Notes under the pieces: generated by a model | The model's input: the letters and a program-made list of their open reading frames with translations, nothing else | The model's database searches: none | Told to the model about the DNA's origin: nothing | Position numbers and translations under genes: made by a program | Origin: Chryseobacterium sp. SN22 | GTDB lineage: Bacteria; Bacteroidota; Bacteroidia; Flavobacteriales; Weeksellaceae | DNA length: 64,000 bases | Assembly: GCF_008329705.1 (NCBI RefSeq) | Contig: NZ_VTSX01000017.1 | Span: forward strand, 1 to 64,000 | Direction: 5' to 3' | In this document: positions 51,531 through 60,886 of the stretch, in pieces | Position numbering within the stretch: position 1 is the stretch's first letter | How the letters are laid out: every line of letters begins with the position of its first letter

Positions 51531-53264
51531 CTACAGAATATCCTTGATATGTTTGTAGTTGCTTTTCACGGTATCCAGAACTTCTTCCATTTTGCCACCC
51601 AACATCAGCTGCGCCATGGATTTTGTCATTCCAAGCACCTGATTGGCTTCAATTTTAGGCGGCAGGGCTAATGCATTAGGGTTGGTAAAGATATTCAGCA
51701 GATATGGACCATTATACTCCAGGCATTCCCTGATGGCATTCTCCACCTCTTCCGGCTGACGGATATTTTTTCCCGGATATCCCATCGCATGGGCAATCAT
51801 AGCAAAATCCGGATTGATCATATCCGTTTCATTATCCGGCATGCCGGCCACTTCCATTTCCAGCTTTACCATCCCCAGAGACCTGTTGTTGAAAACGATA
51901 ATTTTTACGGGCAGCTTATATTGGGAAATGGTAGCCATGTCTCCTAAGAGCATCGATAAACCGCCATCCCCGCACATTGCAATCACCTGCCTGCCCGGAT
52001 AGGCCAGTGAAGCACCGATGGCCATCGGCATGGCATTGGCCATCGAACCGTGGTTAAAAGATCCGAGCATTTTCCTTTCGCCCGTTCCAGTAATATATCT
52101 TGCGCCCCAGACGCAGCACATTCCCGTATCTACGGTAAAAATAGCATCTTTTGTAGCTAACCTGTCTAAAGTATAAGTAACGAACTCGGGTTGGATGCCG
52201 TTTTCCGTTCCCGGATCTTTTACGTAGGTCAACTGATTTTCTTTTACTTTTTCATAGAATTCCAGTTGCTGTTTCAGGAAATCGGTGTCGGTTTTTTCAT
52301 TTAACAAAGGCAACAATGCCTTGATCGTCTCCTTTACGTCTCCGGTTAACCCGAGTTCCAGCTTAGCCCTCCGACCCAGTCTTTCCGGGCTTTCGTCGAT
52401 CTGAACAATTTTATTTTTGACGGGCATAAATTTGTCGTAAGGAAAATCGGTTCCCAAAAGAACCAGAAGGTCTGCTTCATGCATGGCGTGGTGAGCCGAG
52501 GGAAGTCCAAGAAGCCCCGTCAATCCCACTTCATTCGGATTATTCGGCTGGATCGACATTTTCCCGCGGAAAGAATATCCTACAGGGGCTTTTAAGTATT
52601 TCGATAATTCCACCACTTCTGCATTGGCTGTTTCAGCACCGATCCCACAGTACAGGGTTACTTTTTTACTTTCGTTGATGAGATCTGCCAATTGCTTTAA
52701 CTCTTCATCCGAAGGACGGAGAACCGGATTTGTTTTGAAAATTTTATTGGACGTTGTCGCTTCTTCCGCATCCAGTTCTGAAACATCTCCCGGAAGGCCG
52801 ATTACAGCCACTCCTTTTTTGGAAATAGCATGCTGAATAGCCGTCTGAACAGTTCTCTGCACCTGCTCCGGTCTTGTGATCATCTGGTTGTAATGGCTGC
52901 AGTCGTCAAATAGTTTAATGGTGTTGGTTTCCTGGAAATAATCCATTCCCATTTCATTGCTTGGAATGGTAGAAGCAATCACCAGCATCGGAACGTGCGA
53001 ACGATGGGCTTCATAAACTCCATTGATAAGGTGAACGTGTCCCGGACCACAACTTCCGGCACACACAGCAAACCCGTCTAGTTCTGCTTCAGCGGCAGCT
53101 GCATAGGCTCCGGCTTCTTCGTGCCTTACATGAATCCATTCGATGCTGCTTTTTTTAACGGCGACATTTAAGTGGTTAAGGCTGTCGCCCGTTACGGCAT
53201 AAATTCTTTTCACATTGGCGCTTTCCAGCATCTCTACGATTTGTTCTGCAATATTTTTAGCCAT
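51531..53264 (-). CDS. poxB: PoxB-type thiamine-dependent pyruvate dehydrogenase
   Basis: A 577-residue TPP enzyme. N-terminal domain: RHEEAGAYAAAAEAEL with the catalytic Glu, and CAGSCGPGHVHLINGVYEAH. FAD-type middle domain: about 190-330. C-terminal TPP domain: GDGGLSMLLGDMATISQYKL followed by a NNRSLG loop. The close fit of the SCGPGxxHLINGxxxxHRxHVP stretch and of YFQETN points to pyruvate:quinone oxidoreductase/pyruvate oxidase, giving acetate and CO2. The ATG of MAKNIAEQI is preferred to one 39 bases upstream. Confidence 0.88.
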   Translation of the reverse strand: MAKNIAEQIVEMLESANVKRIYAVTGDSLNHLNVAVKKSSIEWIHVRHEEAGAYAAAAEAELDGFAVCAGSCGPGHVHLINGVYEAHRSHVPMLVIASTIPSNEMGMDYFQETNTIKLFDDCSHYNQMITRPEQVQRTVQTAIQHAISKKGVAVIGLPGDVSELDAEEATTSNKIFKTNPVLRPSDEELKQLADLINESKKVTLYCGIGAETANAEVVELSKYLKAPVGYSFRGKMSIQPNNPNEVGLTGLLGLPSAHHAMHEADLLVLLGTDFPYDKFMPVKNKIVQIDESPERLGRRAKLELGLTGDVKETIKALLPLLNEKTDTDFLKQQLEFYEKVKENQLTYVKDPGTENGIQPEFVTYTLDRLATKDAIFTVDTGMCCVWGARYITGTGERKMLGSFNHGSMANAMPMAIGASLAYPGRQVIAMCGDGGLSMLLGDMATISQYKLPVKIIVFNNRSLGMVKLEMEVAGMPDNETDMINPDFAMIAHAMGYPGKNIRQPEEVENAIRECLEYNGPYLLNIFTNPNALALPPKIEANQVLGMTKSMAQLMLGGKMEEVLDTVKSNYKHIKDIL

Positions 53265-53407
53265 TACTATTGTTTTTTTGGTGTTATTTAAAGAATGATC
53301 CAAACAGACCGATATATAGGCTGTAAAGATTATGCCAAGAAATCCGCTCTATGGCAATTCACAAAAAAAGCCCTGCATTTCTGCAAAGCTTTATGATTTA
53401 TTTTTAA

Positions 53408-53842
53408 TTATCTTGATCCTGCCTGGCCTGCAAAAGGCTCTCTTGCCTGAAAAGCAATCCTTCCGTCTGAAGGCGGCAAGTCTCTGCCAAAGTTCAAATT
53501 TATGGAAACCTCCTGATTCTGGCTTCCGGCAAAATACTTTTTCATTCTTTTAATATCTCTTTTAACCTCTCTTTCAAATGACTTGTCATAAAGTTCAGGT
53601 AGAAGCTTTACATTCGCGACTTCACCTTTATCACTTATGGTAAAACTTAATTTGAAATCACCGTTTGCCTGAAAGGTGTTGGCCGTATATCTTAAATTGT
53701 TGGACAAATCGGTTTCAAATTTTTTCTGTCCGCCTTTGTATATATTTTCTATCTGATTTTTATCAAAAGAGACTTTTACATAGGTTTGAGAAAATGAAAA
53801 AGCAAAGAGGCCTGTTGCTAAAAAGGAAAATAATTTTTTCAT
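53408..53842 (-). CDS. Secreted protein with TonB C-terminal-like domain
   Basis: A 144-residue protein with a signal peptide (MKKLFSFLATGLFAFSFSQ). The mature part has the TonB-like order: FKLSFTISDKGEVANVKLL, the helix YDKSFEREVKRDIKRMKKYF and the strand EVSINLNFGRDLPPS. It is the third such protein in the window and again lacks an anchor. It is a single gene. Confidence 0.68.
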   Translation of the reverse strand: MKKLFSFLATGLFAFSFSQTYVKVSFDKNQIENIYKGGQKKFETDLSNNLRYTANTFQANGDFKLSFTISDKGEVANVKLLPELYDKSFEREVKRDIKRMKKYFAGSQNQEVSINLNFGRDLPPSDGRIAFQAREPFAGQAGSR

Positions 53843-53884
53843 ATGTTATTATTTACCTTTAAAGTTAGGTCTTTTTACAATAAT

Positions 53885-55084
53885 TTACAACACTTCAATC
53901 TGATTTTTAAGAAGATCTTCAAATTCGTCCCTTCTTCGGATCAGGTGCGCTTTTCCGTCCAGGAACATTACTTCGGCAGGTTTCAGACGGGAATTGAAGT
54001 TGGAGCTCATTTCAAAGCCATAGGCGCCGGCATTGCGGAACACCAGAATATCCCCTTCCCGTACTTCATTCAGCTTACGGTCCCAGGCAAAAGTATCGGT
54101 TTCACAAATGTTTCCGACTACGGTATAAATCCTTTCCGCGCCTTTCGGATTGGACAGGTTTTCAATGATATGATAAGAATCGTAAAACATCGGACGGATC
54201 AGATGATTGAATCCTGAATTTACTCCTACGAAAACGGTTGCGGTAGTCTGCTTGATAACATTGGCTTTAACCAACAGATAACCGCTTTTTCCTACCAGGA
54301 ATTTTCCAGGCTCAAACCATAATTCGAATTTCTTTCCTGTAGACTGTGAAAATTCGGCGATTACTTTTTCTACTTTCTTACCCAATGTTTTTACATCGGT
54401 TTCCTCTTCAGTGTCCTGATATGGGATTTTAAATCCGCTTCCCATATCCAGGTATTTCAGATTCGGAAAATGTTCGGAGAGCTCGAGCATAATATCCAGA
54501 GCCTGAAGGAATACATCAGGATCTTTAATCTCACTTCCGGTATGCATGTGAAGACCTTCCACATTAAGGTTGGTAGATTTCATCACCCGCTCGATATGGC
54601 GGACCTGGTGAATGGAAATCCCGAATTTGCTGTCGATATGACCAGTAGATATTTTATAGTTTCCTCCTGCAAAAATATGCGGATTGATTCTCACCAGGAT
54701 CGGGTAAGAGCTTCCGTATTTATTACCGAACTGCTCAAGAATCGAAATATTATCGATATTGATATGTACCCCGCAGGCCATGGCTTCTTCAATTTCAGCA
54801 AGATCCACACAGTTGGGCGTAAATAATATTTTTTCTTTCGGAAAGCCTGCTCTGAGGCCCAGCTTTACTTCGTTAATAGATACACAATCCAAAGAAGCAC
54901 CCAGGTTCTTGACGTACTTCAGGATGTTGATGTTGGTCAACGCCTTCGCAGCGTAGAAGAACTTTGTGTGTTTAGAAAAAGAAGAGGTAAGTTTTTCGTA
55001 TTGAGTTTTGATAGATTCAGCATCATATACATACACCGGCGTGCCAAATTCATTGGCAATCTTCAACAATTCTTTTGGATTCAT
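53885..55084 (-). CDS. lysA: Diaminopimelate decarboxylase
   Basis: A 399-residue PLP enzyme with an alanine-racemase-fold N-terminal domain. The PLP lysine is Lys47 in FFYAAKALTN. HMHTGSEI, GSGFKIPY, WFEPGKFLV and the C-terminal GNICETDTFAWDR complete the pattern. It makes lysine from meso-DAP, the last step of lysine synthesis. It has its own promoter TACCTTTG. Confidence 0.95.
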   Translation of the reverse strand: MNPKELLKIANEFGTPVYVYDAESIKTQYEKLTSSFSKHTKFFYAAKALTNINILKYVKNLGASLDCVSINEVKLGLRAGFPKEKILFTPNCVDLAEIEEAMACGVHINIDNISILEQFGNKYGSSYPILVRINPHIFAGGNYKISTGHIDSKFGISIHQVRHIERVMKSTNLNVEGLHMHTGSEIKDPDVFLQALDIMLELSEHFPNLKYLDMGSGFKIPYQDTEEETDVKTLGKKVEKVIAEFSQSTGKKFELWFEPGKFLVGKSGYLLVKANVIKQTTATVFVGVNSGFNHLIRPMFYDSYHIIENLSNPKGAERIYTVVGNICETDTFAWDRKLNEVREGDILVFRNAGAYGFEMSSNFNSRLKPAEVMFLDGKAHLIRRRDEFEDLLKNQIEVL

Positions 55085-55127
55085 AATAAATAAGTAAAAA
55101 CTTCTTTTTTTGTTATTATAGAAAGAA

Positions 55128-55135
55128 CAAAGGTA
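55128..55135 (-). promoter_or_regulatory. TACCTTTG promoter of lysA
   Basis: TACCTTTG on the minus strand, 43 bases before the lysA ATG. Confidence 0.6.
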
Positions 55136-55226
55136 GTAAGAAATGTTAATAATTCAGAACCAACAACATAGAAGTTTATGCTTAATTTTTAATTTAAACA
55201 GAATAAAATACTTTTTAAAAGCAATT

Positions 55227-55436
55227 TTAAAGAATTTTATTTTGGCTTTTTAGACAATTCCCAATTATAAAAATAAGGATTAGAATTACTGAGAACGCAA
55301 TGACAGAGCGAGGATTCGCAAAATTCACGGTCCATCCGAAGCCATATCTTTCAGGCGGGAAAACCCTTTTATCTTTTTTATTGTAATAAAAGAGGCCGAA
55401 CTTCCAGAATAAAGGATTTCTAATGGAAGATCTCAT
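55227..55436 (-). CDS. Small DUF5808-type membrane protein
   Basis: A 69-residue protein: NPLFWKFGLFYYNKKDKRVF and PERYGFGWTVNFANPRSV match the DUF5808 motif (usual form NPxDxRxFVPKRxGxGWTxNFANP), followed by one membrane helix (AFSVILILIFIIG). It lies eight bases after the exonuclease gene and may be co-transcribed. The role is unknown. Confidence 0.75.
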   Translation of the reverse strand: MRSSIRNPLFWKFGLFYYNKKDKRVFPPERYGFGWTVNFANPRSVIAFSVILILIFIIGNCLKSQNKIL

Positions 55437-55444
55437 CAGAACAG

Positions 55445-56668
55445 CTATTTCGGTAACGGTAGAGTTTCAAAATCTCCGCGGAGTAAGGCCAGCTGCAGTT
55501 CATTCACCAAATCTGAAGACTGATAAAGCAGATCAATTTTCAGTTTCATAAGTTTGCTTAAAGTCTGAATCTGGGTAAAAAGTTCGTAAAAGCCGTACGA
55601 TAGGACTTTTCCGTTTTCAATAATCAGGAATGATTTTTCACCCAGTCTCCTGCCCGGCCCGAGCCAAAGCTCATTCCGTTTCTTAAAATCAATTCTCTTT
55701 TTAAAGGTATCTATTTCTTCATATTCTTTAAACTTTCCGATAAACTGTACCGCCTTTGATCCCTGGGTAAAAGACCTGAACCTCAGGATCGGTTTTTCCT
55801 GCTTATTCAGCTTGTTCTTTTCTACTGCATATTTTCCGTTCCGGTAATACAGCCCGAAAGGCAGGACTTCCCTTTTTTTGATACCTTTTGAATTTAAGAT
55901 CAGCTTGGCAATGATATCCGTTCCGGTAAGCTCATAATTGATCTGCCCGACTTCCTGCTGAATGGGTTCCCATCTTTTGGATTTGGAATTAAAAACCTTT
56001 TTTGAAAACTTGTTAATATCCTGTACATAATCCGAAAAGATAATTTTCCCCTCTTCATTCTGGAAATAGACAAACCCTTTTTCATTGGGGAGATCCTGGG
56101 TCAGCAATTTGATTTTGTTGATATACGTCTTGGCATTGGTCTCTTCGTGGTGCTTCTGGATAATCTCGTTTTCGGTGTCTTTTGAAACAAGCAGCTTAAA
56201 AAGCTCCAGGGTTGCCCGGGCATCACCATCTGCACGATGATGGTTCGTCAAAGGGATACCCAGCGATTTCACAAGTTTTCCAAGAGAATAGCTAACCTCG
56301 TCTGGAATCAGTTTTTTTGCTAAAGGAATCGTATCTAAAGTATTGATTTTAAAGTCATATCCCAATCTTTGAAAAGACTGGCGGAGCATTCGATAATCAA
56401 AGTCAATATTATGTCCGACTAAAGTGGTATTGGCGGTAATTTCCACAATCCGGCGTGCAATTTCGTGGAATTTAGGTGCCGTTTTCACCATCTTGGGTGT
56501 GATGTTGGTTAATTTCTGGACGAAAGGGGTGATATCGCTTTCTGGATTAACCAACGAGATGAACTGGTCGACAATCTTCTGGCCGTCGTACCGGTACACT
56601 GCAATATCAATAATGCATTCTTTTCTGTAACCTGCACCATTACTTTCTATGTCAATTATGGAATACAT
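55445..56668 (-). CDS. DEDD-family 3'-5' exonuclease (DnaQ-like) with extra C-terminal domain
   Basis: A 407-residue protein. Residues 1-165 form a DnaQ/epsilon exonuclease: Exo I IDIESNGAG, Exo II VGHNIDFDYRMLRQ, and Exo III HHRADGDARATLEL (DEDDh). The C-terminal 240 residues are specific to Bacteroidota. Unlike many relatives I see no intact GIY-YIG nuclease motif there, only scattered remnants such as PFGLYYRNGKYAV. It is probably a DNA-repair or proofreading-type exonuclease. Confidence 0.85.
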   Translation of the reverse strand: MYSIIDIESNGAGYRKECIIDIAVYRYDGQKIVDQFISLVNPESDITPFVQKLTNITPKMVKTAPKFHEIARRIVEITANTTLVGHNIDFDYRMLRQSFQRLGYDFKINTLDTIPLAKKLIPDEVSYSLGKLVKSLGIPLTNHHRADGDARATLELFKLLVSKDTENEIIQKHHEETNAKTYINKIKLLTQDLPNEKGFVYFQNEEGKIIFSDYVQDINKFSKKVFNSKSKRWEPIQQEVGQINYELTGTDIIAKLILNSKGIKKREVLPFGLYYRNGKYAVEKNKLNKQEKPILRFRSFTQGSKAVQFIGKFKEYEEIDTFKKRIDFKKRNELWLGPGRRLGEKSFLIIENGKVLSYGFYELFTQIQTLSKLMKLKIDLLYQSSDLVNELQLALLRGDFETLPLPK

Positions 56669-56798
56669 TTAAAATTATACAATATTCTTTTAGATTAATA
56701 ACAAGCCTGCTTTTCTTCAAAAGTATGCCGATATATTTGCACAACCTGTGCCAACAGATCATAAAAACGGGCCAATCCTGCTAAAATAGTAAAAATAT

Positions 56799-58331
56799 TT
56801 ATCTTCTCCTTCCTCCCAGGCCCAGCATTCCCAAAATAGCTTTCGCTCCTTCACGCATCAGCGTACTTGTGAATGTTTTCCCGGCTTTGCTTTGCAGGAT
56901 CTGCTCAAACATTCCGGGTTCTTCTTTTACCGACTTTGTTTTCTGGTTACGGCTCGTTTCCGCTTCCTGAGCAGCCTCATCCATCCTTTTTACAAGAATC
57001 TCATAAGCCGATTCGTTGTCTACCACCTTTTCATATTTAGCGACTAAAGCGGAGCGGCCTGTTAATTCGGAAATTTCCGCATCATTCAGGACATCCATCC
57101 GCGATTCGGGTGAAATCAGGTAAGTGTGCACCAGCGGGGTCGGAATTCCTTTTTCATCCAAAGCTGTTACAAATGCTTCCCCGATTCCCAGATTCTGAAC
57201 GAGCGCCGACGCGTTATAAAAGTCAGTTGTGGGATAATTTTCCACCGCTTTTGAAATCTCTTTTTTATCTTTTGCCGTAAAACCTCTCAGTGCGTGCTGG
57301 ATTTTCAAACCCAACTGCGAAAGAACAGACTCCGGAACGTCGCCGGGAATCTGCGTGATGAAATAAATCCCAACCCCTTTCGAACGGATCAGCCTGACCA
57401 TGGTTTCGATCTGGGAAACCAGGGCTCTGGAAGACTCGTCAAAAATCAGGTGGGCTTCATCGATAAATAAAACCAGCTTAGGCCTTCCGCTATCGCCTTC
57501 TTCCGGGAATGCCATGTAGATTTCCGCAAAAAGCGAAAGCATAAAGGTAGAAAACAATTGAGGCTTACTCTGGATATCCGCTACCCTTAGAATGTTTACC
57601 ACGCCTTTGCCGTCCCTGGTCTGCAGCAGATCATGAACATCGAAACTCAGCTCCCCGAAAAAACCCGAAGCGCCCTGCTGCTCCAAAGCAACAATAGCCC
57701 GTAAGATAGCGCCGAGAGATGCTGATGCAACAGATCCGTAATTGGAAGACAGCTCTGCTTTTCCCTGTGGATTTTCAGTAACATACTGCAGCACTTTCTT
57801 CAGGTCGTTCAGATCAATTAAAGGCAGGCCTTTGTCATCACAGTATTTAAATACAATCGACATGATGCTTTGCTGCGTTTCATTCAATTGTAAAATTTTA
57901 CTTAAAAGCACAGGCCCGAATTCGGTAACTGTCGCTCTCAGCTTAACACCCCTCTCGCCGGAAATAGTCATTAATTCTACCGGAAACGCCTGCGGATGAT
58001 AAGGCAGTTGGGTTTTGGCATATCGTTCCTGAATCGCCGGATTCTCAGTACCCGCTTCGGCAATCCCTGAAAAGTCACCTTTGATGTCCAGCACCAGAGA
58101 CGGGATTCCCTGATGAGAAAGCTGTTCTGCAAACACCTGCAGCGTTTTGGTTTTACCTGTTCCCGTTGCCCCGGCAATAAGCCCATGACGGTTAATTGTC
58201 TTTAATGGAATGGTAACATTTACCTCCGGGACCACTTCCCCATTCAGCATTCCCTTTCCTAATATAATATGATCTCCTTTGGGATTATATCTTACATTTA
58301 ACTCCTTAATAAATTGTGCTTTATCTGGCAT
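56799..58331 (-). CDS. HerA-like DUF853 family ATPase
   Basis: A 510-residue FtsK/HerA-type ATPase. Walker A GATGTGKT is at 54-61; Walker B LVLFIDEAHLIFDE at about 290; an arginine-containing RLIRSKGVGIYFITQ follows. A C-terminal helical region ends in a basic tail LGLGGRRR. DUF853 proteins are cytoplasmic hexameric ATPases of uncertain role in DNA or protein handling. It is monocistronic. Confidence 0.9.
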   Translation of the reverse strand: MPDKAQFIKELNVRYNPKGDHIILGKGMLNGEVVPEVNVTIPLKTINRHGLIAGATGTGKTKTLQVFAEQLSHQGIPSLVLDIKGDFSGIAEAGTENPAIQERYAKTQLPYHPQAFPVELMTISGERGVKLRATVTEFGPVLLSKILQLNETQQSIMSIVFKYCDDKGLPLIDLNDLKKVLQYVTENPQGKAELSSNYGSVASASLGAILRAIVALEQQGASGFFGELSFDVHDLLQTRDGKGVVNILRVADIQSKPQLFSTFMLSLFAEIYMAFPEEGDSGRPKLVLFIDEAHLIFDESSRALVSQIETMVRLIRSKGVGIYFITQIPGDVPESVLSQLGLKIQHALRGFTAKDKKEISKAVENYPTTDFYNASALVQNLGIGEAFVTALDEKGIPTPLVHTYLISPESRMDVLNDAEISELTGRSALVAKYEKVVDNESAYEILVKRMDEAAQEAETSRNQKTKSVKEEPGMFEQILQSKAGKTFTSTLMREGAKAILGMLGLGGRRR

Positions 58332-58692
58332 TTGGATTTTTTTATTTTATAAATATAGGTTTTTTGCAAAATACAAGCAGGAAAATACTTTTTTGTCAAT
58401 ATTATTTTCCACAGACCACTGGATTAAAACATATTATGCTTCGTATATAAAATATTCAAACATTGTGGTATACAACCTATGAAATATATGATTTTTATCA
58501 GGAAAATATCAAAAAAAATATTTTTTTATCATGGAATTTTACACGAAAAGATGAGTTATCACAGAAGATATTATTTTCTTTTAGACCGCAAGTATGCACA
58601 GCCATGGACTTTGCAAAAAGAAATGAAATAAAAAGGTCGATTCAATGTCAAAAAGAGGTGAAATACACTCTTAAAACACTAATAGTTAATCA
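58332..58692. other. AT-rich intergenic region, no gene seen
   Basis: About 360 bases between the divergent HerA-like and paralogue-cluster genes. An 89-codon frame has no protein-like features and overlaps the promoter region. Nothing else is supported. Confidence 0.4.
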
Positions 58693-58723
58693 TTTGTATT
58701 TTTATGAAAAAGAAGTATCTTTG
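58693..58723 (+). promoter_or_regulatory. Canonical TTTG-N19-TATCTTTG promoter
   Basis: TTTG, 19 bases, TATCTTTG is an excellent flavobacterial promoter. It lies 32 bases before the first of three tandem genes, rules out the longer start, and may serve all three. Confidence 0.75.
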
Positions 58724-58755
58724 TGCTCTTAAAAATTAATTTATCCAATACTCAG

Positions 58756-59367
58756 ATGAAAAAAACACGGCTTCTCGCAATTTTATGCATCTCTGGCTTT
58801 TCATTTGCTCAAGTAGGGAACGTAGGAATCAATACAACGACTCCACGTGTAAAGCTTGATATTGCAGGAACTTACAAATCCAGTAAAATTATGACCGGCA
58901 GCAGCAGTTCGATACCGCCTATCAGTTCAGTAGAAAAGGACCGTTACCTGCTGCTCAGCCACAGCATATCCGACAATACGGTAAAGAAAATCAATCCGGG
59001 ACAACCAAATTCTCCGGGAATTGCCAGTATCATTACTTATTCTCTTAATAATGTACAGGGTGACTGGGTAGAAAATTTTAATACCAAAATCAATTCAAAT
59101 GATTATTCACTGATGGTACTTTCAGCTTACTTTGACCGGGATGAATTTGGAGAGAACATTGCCATTCCATCCTATGGCGTAAAAAGTGTGAATAACGAAT
59201 GGCAGATTTATGCAGATTATTCCCAGCTGGCTTCTACTTCAAACGGCGTATGGACGATTGTATGTGCAGTATATCCTAAAACATACGTAAAGATTTTCCC
59301 CGAACAAGGACCATTTGACCTTGGCGGCACAACAACAGGATCAGACAATGCTCCCATTCTACCATAA
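58756..59367 (+). CDS. Secreted VGIGT-motif paralogue 1
   Basis: A 203-residue protein with a signal peptide (MKKTRLLAILCISGFSFAQ). The mature start VGNVGINTTTPRVKLDIAG matches the GIGTxxPxxxLdVxG repeat that opens many secreted or fibre-like proteins of Bacteroidota. A beta-rich domain follows, ending LGGTTTGSDNAPILP. The next two genes have the same plan. There is no T9SS sorting domain. Its function is unknown; a surface or adhesive role is possible. Confidence 0.7.
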   Translation: MKKTRLLAILCISGFSFAQVGNVGINTTTPRVKLDIAGTYKSSKIMTGSSSSIPPISSVEKDRYLLLSHSISDNTVKKINPGQPNSPGIASIITYSLNNVQGDWVENFNTKINSNDYSLMVLSAYFDRDEFGENIAIPSYGVKSVNNEWQIYADYSQLASTSNGVWTIVCAVYPKTYVKIFPEQGPFDLGGTTTGSDNAPILP

Positions 59368-59377
59368 AATCAATCCT

Positions 59378-60016
59378 ATGAAAAAGAATTTCTTATTGAT
59401 CTCCTTATTATTCTCTGTACTAAGCATGGCTCAGGTCGGTATCGGTACAACATCTCCTGTCGAAAAACTTGAAGTCGCAGGAAGTATGGCCGTGAGCCAA
59501 TCCGTAACTATTGATCCGACAGTTTATGTTAACAATGCATCAGGATTTACGATTTTAGGAACGGACCCTTCATCAAACACTGTAGGCGGAGAAGTAATGT
59601 CTGTAGAAAACATGTATACCCCACTTATCGTACAGCCCTATTCTATTACCAATATTTACAGAGACGATCTTAATGATGTAAATCTTAATATCCCTACAGA
59701 TAAATACTTTATCACCATTGCCAATTTTGAGGCCATCCCTGCATCCGGGAATAACGGTATTTATTCTCCTCTAGCCAATCCTGTGACCAATACCAACAGA
59801 GGACATTTTATATTAAATGTTTTCGAATCAGGACAAAACTGGCATGTCAATATAGGATACCCTACGCTCAATACTCAAAATACCACGGACCGGTATACCT
59901 ACAATTTCGATATCATTATCTATTCAAAAAGATTTTATAAAAACCTTGGAATCATCAACGTTGATTTTAACGGAGCTAATAATGCGTCTGCCACTTCGGC
60001 ACCAAGCGGAATCTAA
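59378..60016 (+). CDS. Secreted VGIGT-motif paralogue 2
   Basis: A 212-residue protein with signal MKKNFLLISLLFSVLSMAQ and mature start VGIGTTSPVEKLEVAG. The remaining domain is beta-rich and Asn/Thr-rich. It starts 11 bases after paralogue 1, so the two are probably one transcript. I chose the ATG that gives a signal peptide over one inside the previous gene. Confidence 0.7.
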   Translation: MKKNFLLISLLFSVLSMAQVGIGTTSPVEKLEVAGSMAVSQSVTIDPTVYVNNASGFTILGTDPSSNTVGGEVMSVENMYTPLIVQPYSITNIYRDDLNDVNLNIPTDKYFITIANFEAIPASGNNGIYSPLANPVTNTNRGHFILNVFESGQNWHVNIGYPTLNTQNTTDRYTYNFDIIIYSKRFYKNLGIINVDFNGANNASATSAPSGI

Positions 60017-60029
60017 AACCATCATTGTC

Positions 60030-60692
60030 ATGAAAAGTATTTTATCCATCATAGTACTCATATGTACGTCCCTGATTCTTACGGCCCAAACCAATGGGGT
60101 AGGAATCGGCACCAATACCCCGACCCATACCCTAGAAGTGAACGGAAATACAAAACTCAGCGGAAATCTTTATTTCGAGAATCCGGGTAATTATACCGGG
60201 AGCTCTGCCGGCTCTTACTTTCTGGTGAGGGATAACAGCGACAACGTAATCAAAAGATACGTACCGGCAACCTCTGCCTTCAGTGCCATTAACAGTACGG
60301 TATATTCTATTATCAACATCAGCACAAGTGGGATAACAGATTTCGATACCGGTATCCCGACAAGCAAATACCATGTAATTATCGGGGGCTTTATCGTACG
60401 AGGACAAAATAACGACTCCAATATAAACATTACCCGCCCGAATAATCTGGGTGACTATATTCCTCAATATTCAGCACGTTCATTTAAAGGTATGAATGCA
60501 GCGGGGGTTGAGACCTGGAGGATTAAATTTACGCCAAACAATGGACGTATATTTGACCGTACCGCTGAAATACGTCTCAGCGTCAGTGCTTACCGTCGAG
60601 ATATGCTTACCACGATCAATAACCAGATTGATTATAATATGAACGCCGTAACCAATGGTGTAGCCTCAATACCGGCACCGGCACTGCCTTAA
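60030..60692 (+). CDS. Secreted VGIGT-motif paralogue 3
   Basis: A 220-residue protein with signal MKSILSIIVLICTSLILTAQ and mature start TNGVGIGTNTPTHTLEVNG. A beta-rich domain follows (ITDFDTGIPTSKYHVIIGG, RIKFTPNNGRIF). It starts 14 bases after paralogue 2 and is followed by a terminator. Among the three it has the closest match to the GIGTNTPxxxLEVNG consensus. Confidence 0.7.
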   Translation: MKSILSIIVLICTSLILTAQTNGVGIGTNTPTHTLEVNGNTKLSGNLYFENPGNYTGSSAGSYFLVRDNSDNVIKRYVPATSAFSAINSTVYSIINISTSGITDFDTGIPTSKYHVIIGGFIVRGQNNDSNINITRPNNLGDYIPQYSARSFKGMNAAGVETWRIKFTPNNGRIFDRTAEIRLSVSAYRRDMLTTINNQIDYNMNAVTNGVASIPAPALP

Positions 60693-60719
60693 CCTAGCTG
60701 ATATTGTATAAAAATAAAG

Positions 60720-60744
60720 CATCGGAATCAAATGGGTTCCGATG
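60720..60744 (+). terminator. Terminator of the paralogue cluster
   Basis: Arms CATCGGAA and TTCCGATG with a nine-base loop, followed by TTTT, 28 bases after the third gene. Confidence 0.75.
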
Positions 60745-60886
60745 TTTTCATTTAGAAACCTGATGAGATATTAAGGATTTGATGTAATAGTAACAAAACG
60801 TCTGAATAGAGGGTTTTCGCAGATTTATTACCGGACCATTTTTTCTATGAATACTTTTGCTGAAATAAATATTCTAACAACAGACC

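Noticed and set aside
55445-56668. GIY-YIG nuclease fused to the exonuclease
   Set aside because: Some relatives have this domain, but the GIY and YIG motifs are not intact here.
58463-58732. 89-codon frame before the paralogue cluster
   Set aside because: It overlaps a canonical promoter, is extremely AT-rich and has no motif.
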